In this document: piece by piece, positions 24,870-33,002 of the stretch | Layout: every line of letters starts with the position of its first letter | How positions within the stretch are numbered: position 1 is the stretch's first letter | Source of the DNA: an uncultured Muribaculaceae bacterium | GTDB taxonomy: Bacteria > Bacteroidota > Bacteroidia > Bacteroidales > Muribaculaceae | Direction: 5' to 3' | DNA length: 36,356 nucleotides | Assembly (NCBI GenBank): GCA_938039795.1 | Contig: CALHWU010000073.1 | Span: forward strand, 1-36,356 | Notes under the pieces: model-generated | What the model was told of the DNA's origin: nothing | Seen by the model: the letters and a program-made list of their open reading frames with translations, nothing else | Database searches by the model: none | Position numbers and translations under genes: made by a program

Positions 24870-25645
24870 TAATAGGATCGGGCAATGTCGCTTCGGCGCT
24901 CGCTCCGGCTCTTGAAGCAGCCGGACTTGACATCAGTCAGGTATGGAGCCGTAATCCCGACAATGCCGCCCGACTTGCCTCCGCTCTGAAAAGCCCCGCG
25001 CAGCCTGTCAGCGACCTCTCGCAGATCAGACAGGGTGAGGACTTCTACCTTGTGTCGGTGGCCGACGATGCCATACGCCCCATTGCCGAACGCATGAAAG
25101 GATTCGGCGGCCTGTGGGCGCACACTTCGGGATCAGTAGCCGCCGACGCACTCTCGGGCATAACCGATACCTACGGTGTGTTTTATCCGTTGCAGACGTT
25201 CACTCGCGGCATAGCCGTGGATATGACCGAGGTGCCGATGTATATCGAAGGCTCAGACGACGCATCGCGACAGACACTGTTGGAAACGGCACGCCGTATA
25301 AGCCGGCGAGTGAACATGGCCGACAGCTCACGGCGGCGCCGATTGCATGCGGCGGCGGTGTTTGCCTGCAACTTTGTCAATTACATGTGGACCGTAGCCG
25401 ACGATATACTCCGCGAAGAGGGCGACGACATAAGCGTACTGTTCCCGCTGATAGAGGAAACGATGCGCAAAATGGAAACCACTGTCGACCCGGCTGCAGT
25501 GCAGACCGGACCGGCACGACGCAACGACAAGGGAGTGATGGAGGGACACACCCGACTGTTGTCGGCAGAGCAGACGGAGCTATACCGCAAAATTTCAGAA
25601 AACATAATCAACCGATACCACCATAATGAGCGCGATCAACTATGA
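24860..25645 (+). CDS. Rossmann-fold protein with DUF2520 domain
   Basis: A 261-residue protein from ATG 24860 (MAVIIGSGNVASALAPAL). A longer frame from 24836 would add eight residues ahead of the dinucleotide fold and is less likely. Residues 1-110 form an NAD(P)-binding Rossmann domain with GSGNVA. The C-terminal half (about 120-250) is the DUF2520 helical domain, with HAAAVFACNFVNYMW and GPARRNDKGVMEGH, as in short-chain F420-dependent NADP reductase or ketopantoate-reductase relatives. The reaction is unknown. The next gene overlaps its end by 20 bp, so translation is probably coupled. Confidence 0.82.
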   Translation: MAVIIGSGNVASALAPALEAAGLDISQVWSRNPDNAARLASALKSPAQPVSDLSQIRQGEDFYLVSVADDAIRPIAERMKGFGGLWAHTSGSVAADALSGITDTYGVFYPLQTFTRGIAVDMTEVPMYIEGSDDASRQTLLETARRISRRVNMADSSRRRRLHAAAVFACNFVNYMWTVADDILREEGDDISVLFPLIEETMRKMETTVDPAAVQTGPARRNDKGVMEGHTRLLSAEQTELYRKISENIINRYHHNERDQL

Positions 25646-26150
25646 CCTGAGCAAGATTCGCGGAATGGCGTTTGACATCGACGGTGTCCTGTCCCCGTCG
25701 ACGATACCCATGGATATCAGCGGCACCCCGCAGAGGATGGTCAATATCAAGGACGGATATGCATTGCAGCTGGCTGTGAAACGCGGCCTGAGAATCGCCA
25801 TCATAAGCGGGGCCGACAGTCCGGCTCTCAAGGTAAGATATGCCGGACTTGGCATAACCGACATATATCTCAAGGCGTCGGTAAAACTTCCTGTGCTCGC
25901 CGAATGGATGGCCAAGGAAGGATTGACGCAGGAAGAGGTGGCCTACGCAGGCGATGATATCCCCGACATAGAGGCCATGCGCCACGTCGGTCTCGGTATC
26001 GCCCCGGCCGACGCGGCTCCTGAAGTGAAGGAGACCGCCGGATATATATCGCCGGTACCGGGAGGATATGGAGTGGCTCGCGATCTCATCGAGCAGGTGC
26101 TCCGCGATCGCGGTGAATGGATGTCTGACGCCAAAGCATTCGGATGGTGA
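25626..26150 (+). CDS. kdsC: KdsC-like HAD phosphatase (Kdo-8-phosphate phosphatase)
   Basis: A 174-residue single-domain HAD phosphatase of the C0 (capless) type. FDIDGVLSPST at residues 16-26 holds the nucleophile Asp and the acid/base Asp, IISGADS the phosphate-binding Ser, and AGDDIPDIEAM the metal-binding acid residues. The size and motifs match KdsC, which removes phosphate from 3-deoxy-D-manno-octulosonate 8-phosphate to give Kdo for lipid A core. Other sugar-phosphate substrates are possible in this family. It lies between the DUF2520 gene and maf, overlapping both. Confidence 0.82.
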   Translation: MSAINYDLSKIRGMAFDIDGVLSPSTIPMDISGTPQRMVNIKDGYALQLAVKRGLRIAIISGADSPALKVRYAGLGITDIYLKASVKLPVLAEWMAKEGLTQEEVAYAGDDIPDIEAMRHVGLGIAPADAAPEVKETAGYISPVPGGYGVARDLIEQVLRDRGEWMSDAKAFGW

Positions 26151-26740
26151 TGGAAAATCCTCTTGCAAATCTTAAGCGCTACAATATAAAGCTTGCCAGC
26201 GCTTCTCCACGCCGCAAGGAGCTTCTGGGCATGCTCGGCATTGATTTCGAGGTAGCACGCGGCATTGCTGTCGACGAGACATACCCGCCGGCGCTTTCGC
26301 CCGATTACGTGCCGGAATATCTTGCACGAAAGAAAGCGGCCGCCTATGCCGCTCAAGCAGCTGCCGACGATCTGATCATAACGGCCGACACAGTGGTGAT
26401 ACTCGGAGGAGAAGTTTTGGGCAAACCAACAAATGAAGAGGATGCGCGGCTCATGCTTACCCAGCTGTCGAACAGAGTGCATCAGGTAGTGACGGGGGTC
26501 GCAGTCGTAGTCCGTGGAGAGATCCACAGCCTGTCGGCCTCTACTTTCGTTGAATTCGCTCCGCTGACACAGGAAGAGATCACATGGTATGTCAAACAAT
26601 ACCGACCTCTTGACAAGGCGGGAGCCTACGGCATTCAGGAATGGATCGGCGCTGTGGGTGTCAGCCGTATAGATGGGAGTTTCTACAATGTGATGGGCCT
26701 TCCTGTACACCGTCTGTTCAACCTGCTGAAAACGCTGTAG
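26144..26740 (+). CDS. Maf-like nucleotide pyrophosphatase
   Basis: A 198-residue Maf/HAM1-fold enzyme that hydrolyses non-standard or surplus nucleoside triphosphates, typically dTTP/UTP or modified bases. Visible motifs are LASASPRRKELLGMLG (residues 17-32), ITADTVVILGGEVLGKP with the catalytic acid, and DKAGAYGIQEWIG near residue 158. The presence of the latter motif favours the dTTP/UTP pyrophosphatase branch (YhdE-like), by family knowledge. Two starts are close, ATG 26144 and ATG 26150; the second overlaps the kdsC stop as TGATG. Confidence 0.88.
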   Translation: MVMENPLANLKRYNIKLASASPRRKELLGMLGIDFEVARGIAVDETYPPALSPDYVPEYLARKKAAAYAAQAAADDLIITADTVVILGGEVLGKPTNEEDARLMLTQLSNRVHQVVTGVAVVVRGEIHSLSASTFVEFAPLTQEEITWYVKQYRPLDKAGAYGIQEWIGAVGVSRIDGSFYNVMGLPVHRLFNLLKTL

Positions 26741-26755
26741 GCGACGTTTCAGTCC

Positions 26756-27826
26756 CTAATGCAACGGAGAAGCTATGATGTGCATCCCCGTTTGGGCCGA
26801 CACAGGCGACAAATCAATCTGACCGCTTCCGGCGGCCGGATCGCGCGAGACCGACAGCAGCATATCCATCCCTAACCGATCATAGATGAAACGGGCCACC
26901 ACACCCATCGTCATGCGCACATTGGCTTCGACACAGGGGACGATTTCAAGACCTCCCGACGGCTTCTCTTCGGTCATCATGTCAATGCCTACCCAGCCGT
27001 TGTAGTACGGAGCTATTACTGAAGTAATTGCACGTGCAAGAGGAGCGGCCCAGATGCGTGGATCCACTCCCAGACGTCCAATTACTGTCTCATCCGACGC
27101 GATCAGATTCCCAAGATAACGGCCCGCGGAATCAGTATGAAATCCCGACATAGCCACAAATGCAGCTATGCCGCCGCTGCATCGGAAAAGCATGGCGAAA
27201 TCCTTTGACTTATGCCGCGCACGCTCCACCATGACGCTGCCCTGCCGACGTATAAACCCATCAATATACCGTGTCAGCGTGGATGAATCGAGACGCCTGA
27301 CATCAAAGACGCCCCTGCCGCTGCTCGACCAGGGCAGCTTTATGAATGCCTGGCCGTCAAAACGACTGATAGCCCGCTGAGCTTCCTGCCTGCTGAAGGC
27401 CTCTACAGGCAGAAGATCTTCGGGTATCCCGATCTCACTTGAAATACTGACAGATATTCTTCGATGACTCAGCAGGCGATGATGTTCAAGCCATTCATCC
27501 GATGGCAGCGCCTCCCTACCGACCCCAGCCGATTCATAACGCCAACGCGTGTTGCGGCTCCATCCCCACGGACAGCATTCCTCTACCGATGGGATATCCG
27601 ACTGCAGACCTATCGTACCCTCGAATCCGTATTCGCGACACAGACGGGCAGCTGCTTCGGCATCCGATTCTGGAGCCATTATGACATCGTCGGGACCGCT
27701 CCACCACAAAGGCAGTAACGCCCCGGCACGCGACAGGGCCGCAGCTGCAGGTGGAGGGGTATAGCGTAGGGTATCGGCTGCAAGAGCCAGGTCATTTTCC
27801 GGATTAAACAGCAGCGCGCGACGCAT
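26756..27826 (-). CDS. Uncharacterised Bacteroidetes protein with ATP-grasp-like features
   Basis: A 356-residue protein I cannot assign to a known enzyme. It opens with MRRALLFNPENDLALAAD, a start I recognise only from Bacteroidetes hypothetical proteins. The middle AFIKLPWSSSGRGVF (about 160-175) resembles the ATP-grasp phosphate loop with a Lys. The late VEANVRMTMGVVARFIYDRL segment has the Glu-x-Asn pattern that binds Mg-ATP in ATP-grasp ligases. A carboxylate-amine or similar ligase is therefore possible (inference). It has no signal peptide. It lies 19 bp after the OstA-like gene on the same strand, so it may be the third gene of an envelope operon. Confidence 0.6.
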   Translation of the reverse strand: MRRALLFNPENDLALAADTLRYTPPPAAAALSRAGALLPLWWSGPDDVIMAPESDAEAAARLCREYGFEGTIGLQSDIPSVEECCPWGWSRNTRWRYESAGVGREALPSDEWLEHHRLLSHRRISVSISSEIGIPEDLLPVEAFSRQEAQRAISRFDGQAFIKLPWSSSGRGVFDVRRLDSSTLTRYIDGFIRRQGSVMVERARHKSKDFAMLFRCSGGIAAFVAMSGFHTDSAGRYLGNLIASDETVIGRLGVDPRIWAAPLARAITSVIAPYYNGWVGIDMMTEEKPSGGLEIVPCVEANVRMTMGVVARFIYDRLGMDMLLSVSRDPAAGSGQIDLSPVSAQTGMHIIASPLH

Positions 27827-27845
27827 GTCAACTTGAGCGGGCGTG

Positions 27846-29741
27846 TCAATGCGCCTTGATAGAGTCGATTGGCGCCGCTATGGTTACGGCAGGGATGGTG
27901 TCGGAGGCTTCGACAGAGATGTTTTCAGACTGCGCGGATATCGGTGACTCCCTTTCGGCTTGACCGGAGGAACCGCCTTTAGGATCGGCGCTGCGACGCA
28001 CCTTGCGGATCTCCTTACGGCGTTTCGATGCCTCAGCCGCTTCCGGAGCAGGGATTTCCGACCGCATAAGCGCCCTCTGGCTTTCCGGAACCACAAACAC
28101 ATCGTCGGGCGACACCGGACGCATCTCCTCATACCAGGCGAATCTCGGTAGGAAATAGGAATTGCGCTTTGCCAGATAGAGGGGAGTAACCTTGCCTGTA
28201 GTGGCCGGACGGAAATGGACTGACTCTATATCATTGTCGCGGAAAAAAGCGTCCATTTCCGAACTCTCTACATAAGCATACTTATTGTATGTGGAATCAC
28301 TCTCCATCGGAAACATTATCAGCATCACGTTTCCTTCAGCGAAAAGACGGCTTATGGTCGAATCGTTGAACCACGTCGTCATCTCCGAGGCGCTCATCTG
28401 CTGGTAGCAGTCCTCCGCCACATGCTCGGCCGTGAACCCGAATTCGGGAAGCCGAGCCCAGTCGACAGTCGAATCATTGACATGCACCTCAATGATATTG
28501 CCGAAAACCTGGCGGCGTCCGCTCCATACCACGGGATGATGATACATATGCATAAGCGAGTCGCGCTCCGTAGAGCTTAAAGAATCACATAGCCCCTGCA
28601 TGTCTGAACGGAAAAACCTCACATTATGGTAAACGTTCATCACGCGTGTTGAGTCGGGATCCATGTATGCATAGATGGTGTCGCCATGCAGATAAAGCGT
28701 ATCGGCCTTCGAATATTCCTTTGCAAGCGCGCGTCCTGTCACAAAAGCGCTGTCGGCAAGCTCATCATACCAACCATAATCGCCATGCAGCGACGACTGG
28801 CGTGCAGAGTCGGTAAGCACCATATTGCCGAACGCCTCACCTATTCCCTGATTACGGTCATAAAACAGCGTGTCGCCCGTGAGCGTATTGCCCTGCCGTG
28901 TAAGCACGAGCGAGCGCTTGTAAAGATCGGCAAGACCCGTAAGAGTGTTGTAAGTGCCGGAAGAGGACAGTATCTCTCCGTCGGCGCTGACTATTCTTGT
29001 ATGGGCGATCAGCTCACACAGATGCGTCCCGGTGTTATATACGAGCGAATCCGTGTAAAGCCTCAGAGTATCGTTTCCATTGGGCGCCTCAAGATCCACA
29101 TTAAAGTAGAAATAAGCGTATTTGGTGTCAGGATGGTACTCCCCTTCCTGTGACCGGAGAGTGTTGACAGCATCGTCAAGCACTCCACCGACGTTGTAAA
29201 AACCGATATTCGAAGCGAGATCATAGTTGAACACGTCGGTCGATAGCTCGACATCACGGTTGATCAGACGCACCTTCTTGCCAGGATCAGCATAAAGCAC
29301 GGCCATCTCGTCGGCTCCTGAATATTCAAGTTCATCGGCATACACAAAAAGCGTATCCCCCTGCTCCATGCGCACATTGCTGAAGGCATCGAATGAATTG
29401 GCCGTCTCATAGAAATGGGCGCTGTCGCAATACATGAACATGTCATTTTTGCGGAACACCACATTACCCGTAAGCACCTGGTATTGCGAATCAGGAGAGA
29501 CGCCAGGCTGTTCAAGATAGCTCCATGTGTCGGCGTGCTCCAGAAAAACCTTACCCTGCTGGTATCGGTCAGCTCCTGGGATCACCGGCCGCAATTGCTG
29601 TGTGTCGGCCGGATATGCTTCCGCAAAAGCAGCCGACCCTCCGGCCGACGATGCGAGCATGGGAGGCAAAGCCACCGCGGCCATGACCGCGACAGCAGCT
29701 GCCGAGCGTTTGAAAGAGATCATTGACCGATGTCGCGGCAT
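27846..29741 (-). CDS. OstA-like (LptA/LptD N-terminal-like) envelope protein
   Basis: A 631-residue secreted protein. A signal peptide spans about residues 7-40 (ISFKRSAAAVAVMAAVALP), and an alternative ATG at residue 7 would give a cleaner one. The body is a long run of OstA-type beta-jellyroll repeats, with recurring phrases such as TGNVVFRKNDMFMYCDSAHF, DTLFVYADELEYS and LTGDTLFYDRNQG, as in LptA and the N-terminal part of LptD, which hold lipopolysaccharide during transport. The C-terminus is a charged, probably disordered tail of about 90 residues. No LptD barrel is present. It sits between a SurA-like chaperone gene and the ATP-grasp-like gene, fitting outer-membrane assembly. Confidence 0.82.
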   Translation of the reverse strand: MPRHRSMISFKRSAAAVAVMAAVALPPMLASSAGGSAAFAEAYPADTQQLRPVIPGADRYQQGKVFLEHADTWSYLEQPGVSPDSQYQVLTGNVVFRKNDMFMYCDSAHFYETANSFDAFSNVRMEQGDTLFVYADELEYSGADEMAVLYADPGKKVRLINRDVELSTDVFNYDLASNIGFYNVGGVLDDAVNTLRSQEGEYHPDTKYAYFYFNVDLEAPNGNDTLRLYTDSLVYNTGTHLCELIAHTRIVSADGEILSSSGTYNTLTGLADLYKRSLVLTRQGNTLTGDTLFYDRNQGIGEAFGNMVLTDSARQSSLHGDYGWYDELADSAFVTGRALAKEYSKADTLYLHGDTIYAYMDPDSTRVMNVYHNVRFFRSDMQGLCDSLSSTERDSLMHMYHHPVVWSGRRQVFGNIIEVHVNDSTVDWARLPEFGFTAEHVAEDCYQQMSASEMTTWFNDSTISRLFAEGNVMLIMFPMESDSTYNKYAYVESSEMDAFFRDNDIESVHFRPATTGKVTPLYLAKRNSYFLPRFAWYEEMRPVSPDDVFVVPESQRALMRSEIPAPEAAEASKRRKEIRKVRRSADPKGGSSGQAERESPISAQSENISVEASDTIPAVTIAAPIDSIKAH

Positions 29742-29805
29742 GACGTTAAAACAAATCTTAATCGCTTCCCGTCATATCATCTGACAGAGCCGGGAACGCA
29801 GCAGA

Positions 29806-31167
29806 TTATTTTTCCTTGATCCAGCCATCGTGGGTAAACTCGCAGTTTCGCCAGCCATCCTCGATGCGCACGTAGGTCTGGGCTATCTTCTGCTTTAACC
29901 AGTCGCGGATGATCTTCTCATTGAGCGACTGCTCGTACATCGACAGCAGCAGCTGATAGTCATCCGACAGATTGGCCTTGTGGCCCTCTATACGGTTTGT
30001 CAGCTTGACGATCGACACCACCTCCCGGTTGAGTTTCGGATCGATCATGAGGAAAGGCTTCGAAATCTCGCCAGGCTGCAGTTCACTTACCTGTTTGGCA
30101 ATATCCTGCGGCAGATCCTTCATCTCAAACCGTATGGTACCGTTCTCCTCGTTGACCATTATACCCTTGTTGTAACGGGTGTCTTTGTCCTGCGAGAGAT
30201 ATCCCACTACATCCTCAAACTTGAAACGCTTCGTGTCGACGATATCCGTCCGCAGCGAATCAAGACGGTGCATAGCCTCGTTGATGTCGTTTTCCGAAAC
30301 TTTCGGCTTAAGCAATATATGACGCGTGTTGATGCGGTTGCCTCGCTTCTCTATAAGCTGTATGATATGGTAACCATACTCCGACTCTACTATGCGGGAT
30401 ACCTTTCGGGGATCATTGAGATTGAATGCCACTGCCGCATATTCCGGATCAAGCTCGCCACGGCCCAGAAATCCGGTCTCACCGCCTCGCATTGCAGTTC
30501 CATGGTCCTCCGAATAAAGGATCGCCAGAGTCGACATCTCGCTTTCACCCTTGTTGATACGCTCCGAGTAGTCACGTAGCCGTGATTTCACGTCCTCCAC
30601 TTCCTGACGGGGGATACTCGGATGGAAAGTAATGATCTGCACTTCAACCTGCATCGGCACGAATGGCACACTGTCGGCCGGAAGCTGCTGGAAATATTTT
30701 CGCACATCCGATGGCGTCACCTTGGCGTCTTTGGTCAGCGACCGCTGGACTTCCCTGACACGATAACCGTTTCTGGTATTCTCAATCATCTGCTGCTTTA
30801 TGTCAGGCATCGGTCTACGGAAATACTCCTCGACCTTCTCTTTTGAGCCGAATCTATTGACAAACAGATTAATGCGGGCATCCACTTCGGCCATTACCAT
30901 TGCGTCTGACACTTCTACAGTATCAATATCGGCCTGATGAAGATAAAGTTTTTCGACTGCAATCATCTCCGGCACCACGCAATACGGGTCGCCTTTGATA
31001 GGAGTCTGCTCATATATCAGATTATTGTAATAATCCTCAATCTCCGATTTCCAGATCGGCTGGTCGCCCACAACCCATGCGACCTCTTCGGCCACATTGT
31101 TCTGAGCGTTGACGGCCACTGCTGTAAGAAACAAGGTGGCAAATGCGATAATGTCTCGGAATTTCAC
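29806..31167 (-). CDS. SurA-like periplasmic peptidyl-prolyl isomerase
   Basis: A 453-residue chaperone for outer-membrane proteins. I place the start at GTG 31167, which begins a good signal peptide (MKFRDIIAFATLFLTAVAVN, cut near NAQ); the only upstream alternative is a TTG at the expected transcription start. After a SurA-type N-terminal helical region, there are two parvulin domains. The first is near 170-280 (QVEVQIITFHPS to GYHIIQLIE, with GGETGFLGRGEL) and the second is near 285-390 (RINTRHILLKP onward). It has a divergent neighbour whose start lies 44 bp away. The OstA-like gene follows after 64 bp. Confidence 0.88.
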   Translation of the reverse strand: MKFRDIIAFATLFLTAVAVNAQNNVAEEVAWVVGDQPIWKSEIEDYYNNLIYEQTPIKGDPYCVVPEMIAVEKLYLHQADIDTVEVSDAMVMAEVDARINLFVNRFGSKEKVEEYFRRPMPDIKQQMIENTRNGYRVREVQRSLTKDAKVTPSDVRKYFQQLPADSVPFVPMQVEVQIITFHPSIPRQEVEDVKSRLRDYSERINKGESEMSTLAILYSEDHGTAMRGGETGFLGRGELDPEYAAVAFNLNDPRKVSRIVESEYGYHIIQLIEKRGNRINTRHILLKPKVSENDINEAMHRLDSLRTDIVDTKRFKFEDVVGYLSQDKDTRYNKGIMVNEENGTIRFEMKDLPQDIAKQVSELQPGEISKPFLMIDPKLNREVVSIVKLTNRIEGHKANLSDDYQLLLSMYEQSLNEKIIRDWLKQKIAQTYVRIEDGWRNCEFTHDGWIKEK

Positions 31168-31196
31168 TGTGTAAGAATTTGTGAGAAACAATGCGG

Positions 31197-31204
31197 CAAA
31201 TTTA
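31197..31204 (-). promoter_or_regulatory. -7 promoter element of the SurA-like gene
   Basis: On the minus strand TAAATTTG (31204-31197) matches TAnnTTTG. Transcription would begin near 31190, about 25 nt ahead of GTG 31167. The -33 region would lie inside the start of the divergent small gene. Confidence 0.5.
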
Positions 31205-31211
31205 GTGAAAA

Positions 31212-31433
31212 ATGTTGATAGGGCAGCAACAGCAATTACAAAAAAGCTTTAATGCGCCCGTTTCTGACTATTACGATGGTTTAAATAACGAACAAAGAAC
31301 AGAATTCCGCGATCACGTTATGGCAGCAATGGATATATCTATGGCCACTTTTTATTATAGGCTCCGGAACAGCGGTTTCAAGGGTATTGAGCGCCAATAC
31401 ATTATTGACGAGTTAATCGGAAAGTCATGCTAA
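31212..31433 (+). CDS. Small protein, first gene of an accessory regulatory operon
   Basis: A 73-residue protein with a Gln-rich start and a compact basic C-terminal half (MAAMDISMATFYYRLRNSGF, then KGIERQYIIDELIG). The second half looks like a small helix-turn-helix of the kind found in Bacteroidetes phages and integrated elements, but I cannot name the family. It overlaps the next regulator gene by 7 bp, which suggests translational coupling. No clear promoter is visible in the 21 bp before it; the space is shared with the surA promoter. Confidence 0.55.
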   Translation: MLIGQQQQLQKSFNAPVSDYYDGLNNEQRTEFRDHVMAAMDISMATFYYRLRNSGFKGIERQYIIDELIGKSC

Positions 31434-31975
31434 AGAACGTCGAATTTTACATTTGCCCGGACGGCTCGATCAATCTGCAGAAGAAGGACGGCCCTATGGT
31501 CGTCTATGATCAGACCTGCCGGGAGGTCACGGAAGAGATGCTGCTGAAGATCCGTGACCTTTACCCGACGGCGTTTGAATCTTTGTCAAAGCTTTACGCA
31601 GGGAGTCGACTGAATCGTCCCTTTTATGAGTACCAGATGGTGCATCGTTTCATACGATGCAACTTCGGCGAATATGATTCGACGTTTGATGTTTCAGACT
31701 GCGGTCGTTTCGTGCTCGAAGAGGTCAAGTGTCCTCTTCGCGGAGAGTGCATTTTCGAGGGTACGATCTGCAAGGCAAAGATGAAGACGATCCTCTCTGA
31801 CCGTGAAATGGAGGTTGCCCAGCGCATGGGCGCCGGACTGTCGAAAACGGAAATCGCCGAGGATCTGCATATTTCGATATGCACTGTTGCCAGGCATATA
31901 TCAAACATCAAGTCACGACTGAAGCTGAAACACAGCAATCAGATAGTTTCGTGGTTCAGCAAGCAGCACAACTGA
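31427..31975 (+). CDS. LuxR-type helix-turn-helix regulator with a cysteine cluster
   Basis: A 182-residue protein. The C-terminal part (about 122-175) is a LuxR/FixJ-type helix-turn-helix, LSDREMEVAQRMGAGLSKTE followed by IAEDLHISICTVARHISNIK. Just before it are four cysteines, C92, C102, C108 and C115, in the pattern C-x9-C-x5-C-x6-C with CPLRGEC at the core, which could bind zinc or an Fe-S cluster (inference). The N-terminal 80 residues match nothing I recognise. Similar cysteine-rich LuxR proteins appear in Bacteroidetes prophages and integrated elements, and this gene starts the accessory region here. A tiny ORF begins one base after its stop. Confidence 0.75.
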   Translation: MLKNVEFYICPDGSINLQKKDGPMVVYDQTCREVTEEMLLKIRDLYPTAFESLSKLYAGSRLNRPFYEYQMVHRFIRCNFGEYDSTFDVSDCGRFVLEEVKCPLRGECIFEGTICKAKMKTILSDREMEVAQRMGAGLSKTEIAEDLHISICTVARHISNIKSRLKLKHSNQIVSWFSKQHN

Positions 31976-31976
31976 C

Positions 31977-32096
31977 ATGTACAGTGAGCGAGACATAGAG
32001 CGCGTTTTGGACGCTGTAGGCGTGAGCGGTAATGACCACGGGAGAGCGGCCGCGGGCGCGGTCGCTCTTTACAGTGCGCTCACTCTTAAACGTTAA
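31977..32096 (+). CDS. Candidate 39-residue microprotein
   Basis: ATG 31977 follows the regulator's TGA by one base and runs 39 codons to TAA 32094-32096. The product begins MYSERDIERVLDAVGV and ends ALYSALTLKR, with an amphipathic helix profile. The position suggests a third member of the small regulatory operon. Codons 23-30 coincide with a GC-rich inverted repeat (32043-32068), so the stretch may matter as RNA instead. Confidence 0.45.
   Translation: MYSERDIERVLDAVGVSGNDHGRAAAGAVALYSALTLKR
32043..32068 (+). other. GC-rich inverted repeat inside the microprotein ORF
   Basis: AGAGCG-g-CCGCG pairs with CGCGG-t-CGCTCT, 11 pairs around one mismatch, with a GG loop. It could end transcription of the regulatory operon or control the microprotein. 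Confidence 0.4.
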
Positions 32097-32460
32097 TGTA
32101 TGTGAAAATCAAGAGCGATTTTGACGTTAACAAATGTTGATTTCAGGGGCATATTCCGCTAAAATTATATAGGGCACGGTGGGGTACCCTTCGGCGCTAT
32201 TTTGGGGTCGCAATCGGCTCATTTCATGGCCGCTCCCGATTTTATTAGCGGACAAATCGGAGATTTGCCGCGCTCACGCCCAGTCCTTACCATCGCTTCG
32301 CGCTGATATGGAGCCTCTTGGCATTCGCATTCAGGCCCGTTCGCGCGCCGCCTTTCGCCCGATCGGTAATGCGACGGACAAAAGGGACCCGGCGCGCTCA
32401 CGGAGAGCGGTTTTTGAGTGTTGATTTTAGCGATTTTCCATGGTAAATCGGCTAAAAAGA
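32097..32460. other. Stretch without a supported gene
   Basis: This stretch of about 360 bp, part of a 568-bp gap between the microprotein ORF and hicA, holds no gene I can support. One frame (32179-32424) is open for 81 codons, with an Arg-, Ala- and Pro-rich translation (for example GNATDKRDPARSRRA) that looks unlike a folded protein. Its GC-rich core (about 32250-32420) lies between AT-rich flanks. I have an impression, not checked, that similar text recurs in Bacteroidales accessory DNA, so it may be a dispersed non-coding repeat. Confidence 0.35.
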
Positions 32461-32463
32461 GCT

Positions 32464-32569
32464 TACTTTTGTGTAGGTTTTAAGTAATTCATAAGCTACG
32501 CTAACCATTTTGCACATACCATTGAATTTATTATTCGGCTGGCCATCGTGAGATGGTCAGCTTTTTTTT
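32464..32569 (+). ncRNA. Possible small RNA between a promoter box and a terminator
   Basis: TACTTTTG at 32464-32471 is an exact -7 box, and a strong terminator ends at 32569. No ORF with a plausible start fits between them, so a transcript of about 95 nt starting near 32476 would be non-coding. The -33 element is weak, which keeps confidence low. Confidence 0.35.
32538..32569 (+). terminator. Strong rho-independent terminator upstream of hicA
   Basis: GCTGGCCATC (32538-32547) pairs with GATGGTCAGC (32552-32561) over 10 bp including one G-U, with a GTGA tetraloop and eight T after it. Confidence 0.85.
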
Positions 32570-32597
32570 GCGATCGAGTGAAATTTTCATGAATTTA

Positions 32598-32629
32598 TTT
32601 GGTGAAGTGGAGCAAATATGCTACCTTTG
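32598..32629 (+). promoter_or_regulatory. Promoter of hicA
   Basis: TTTG (32598-32601), 20 nt, TACCTTTG (32622-32629): both boxes match the Bacteroidetes consensus. The start codon is at 32665, about 30 nt after the expected start of transcription. Confidence 0.75.
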
Positions 32630-32664
32630 CAGTGTTGAATTATCAACTTTAGCACATTTACATT

Positions 32665-32850
32665 ATGAAGTATTCTGAATTGGAAGCCCGGTTGAGGGCA
32701 GCAGGATGCTACGTTAAACGAAAGGGTGGAAATCACCTTATTTGGTTTTCGCCGATAACCGGAAAGGTTTTCCCTCTCGGTCATCACGGATCTAAAGAGG
32801 TTCCCTCTTCTCTCGTGCGCAGCATCTTCTATCAGTCAGGCATCAAATGA
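32665..32850 (+). CDS. hicA: HicA-type mRNA interferase toxin
   Basis: A 61-residue protein with the HicA double-stranded-RNA-binding fold. The start MKYSELEARLRAAGCYVKRK, then GGNHLIWFSP with the conserved catalytic histidine, and the end HHGSKEVPSSLVRSIFYQSG are the family landmarks. HicA cuts mRNA and is held in check by HicB. Size is normal and nothing is truncated. It has its own strong promoter. The HicB-like gene follows, but about 150 bp of hairpin-rich sequence lies between, in place of the usual short spacing. Confidence 0.88.
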   Translation: MKYSELEARLRAAGCYVKRKGGNHLIWFSPITGKVFPLGHHGSKEVPSSLVRSIFYQSGIK

Positions 32851-32968
32851 TGCTGACTGTGGATCAGAAGAAAGAGTGGGTCGGGAGGCGACTCCCGCTC
32901 ACTTATCTTCATCTTTTGAATCGCTTTGGTTGTTATTCGATAAAAGGGAGCCTAATCCACTCCCTTTT
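32833..32968 (+). other. Three consecutive hairpins between hicA and hicB
   Basis: Hairpin 1 (32833-32859) pairs CAGTCA-g-GCATC with GATGC-TGACTG around an AAAT loop containing the start of the hicA stop codon region. Hairpin 2 (32875-32903) has a CGGGAG/CTCCCG core with a GCGA loop and six outer pairs. Hairpin 3 (32942-32968) pairs AAAAGGGAG with CTCCCTTTT and looks like a rho-independent terminator. Together they could limit read-through into, or translation of, the antitoxin gene. Confidence 0.6.
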
Positions 32969-33002
32969 TATAAGATGTCAGTTAATAGATAATTACATAG
33001 AT

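Noticed and set aside
32179..32424. 81-codon Arg/Ala-rich frame as a gene
   Set aside because: Composition is unlike a folded protein and no promoter precedes it; described as a gene-free block instead.
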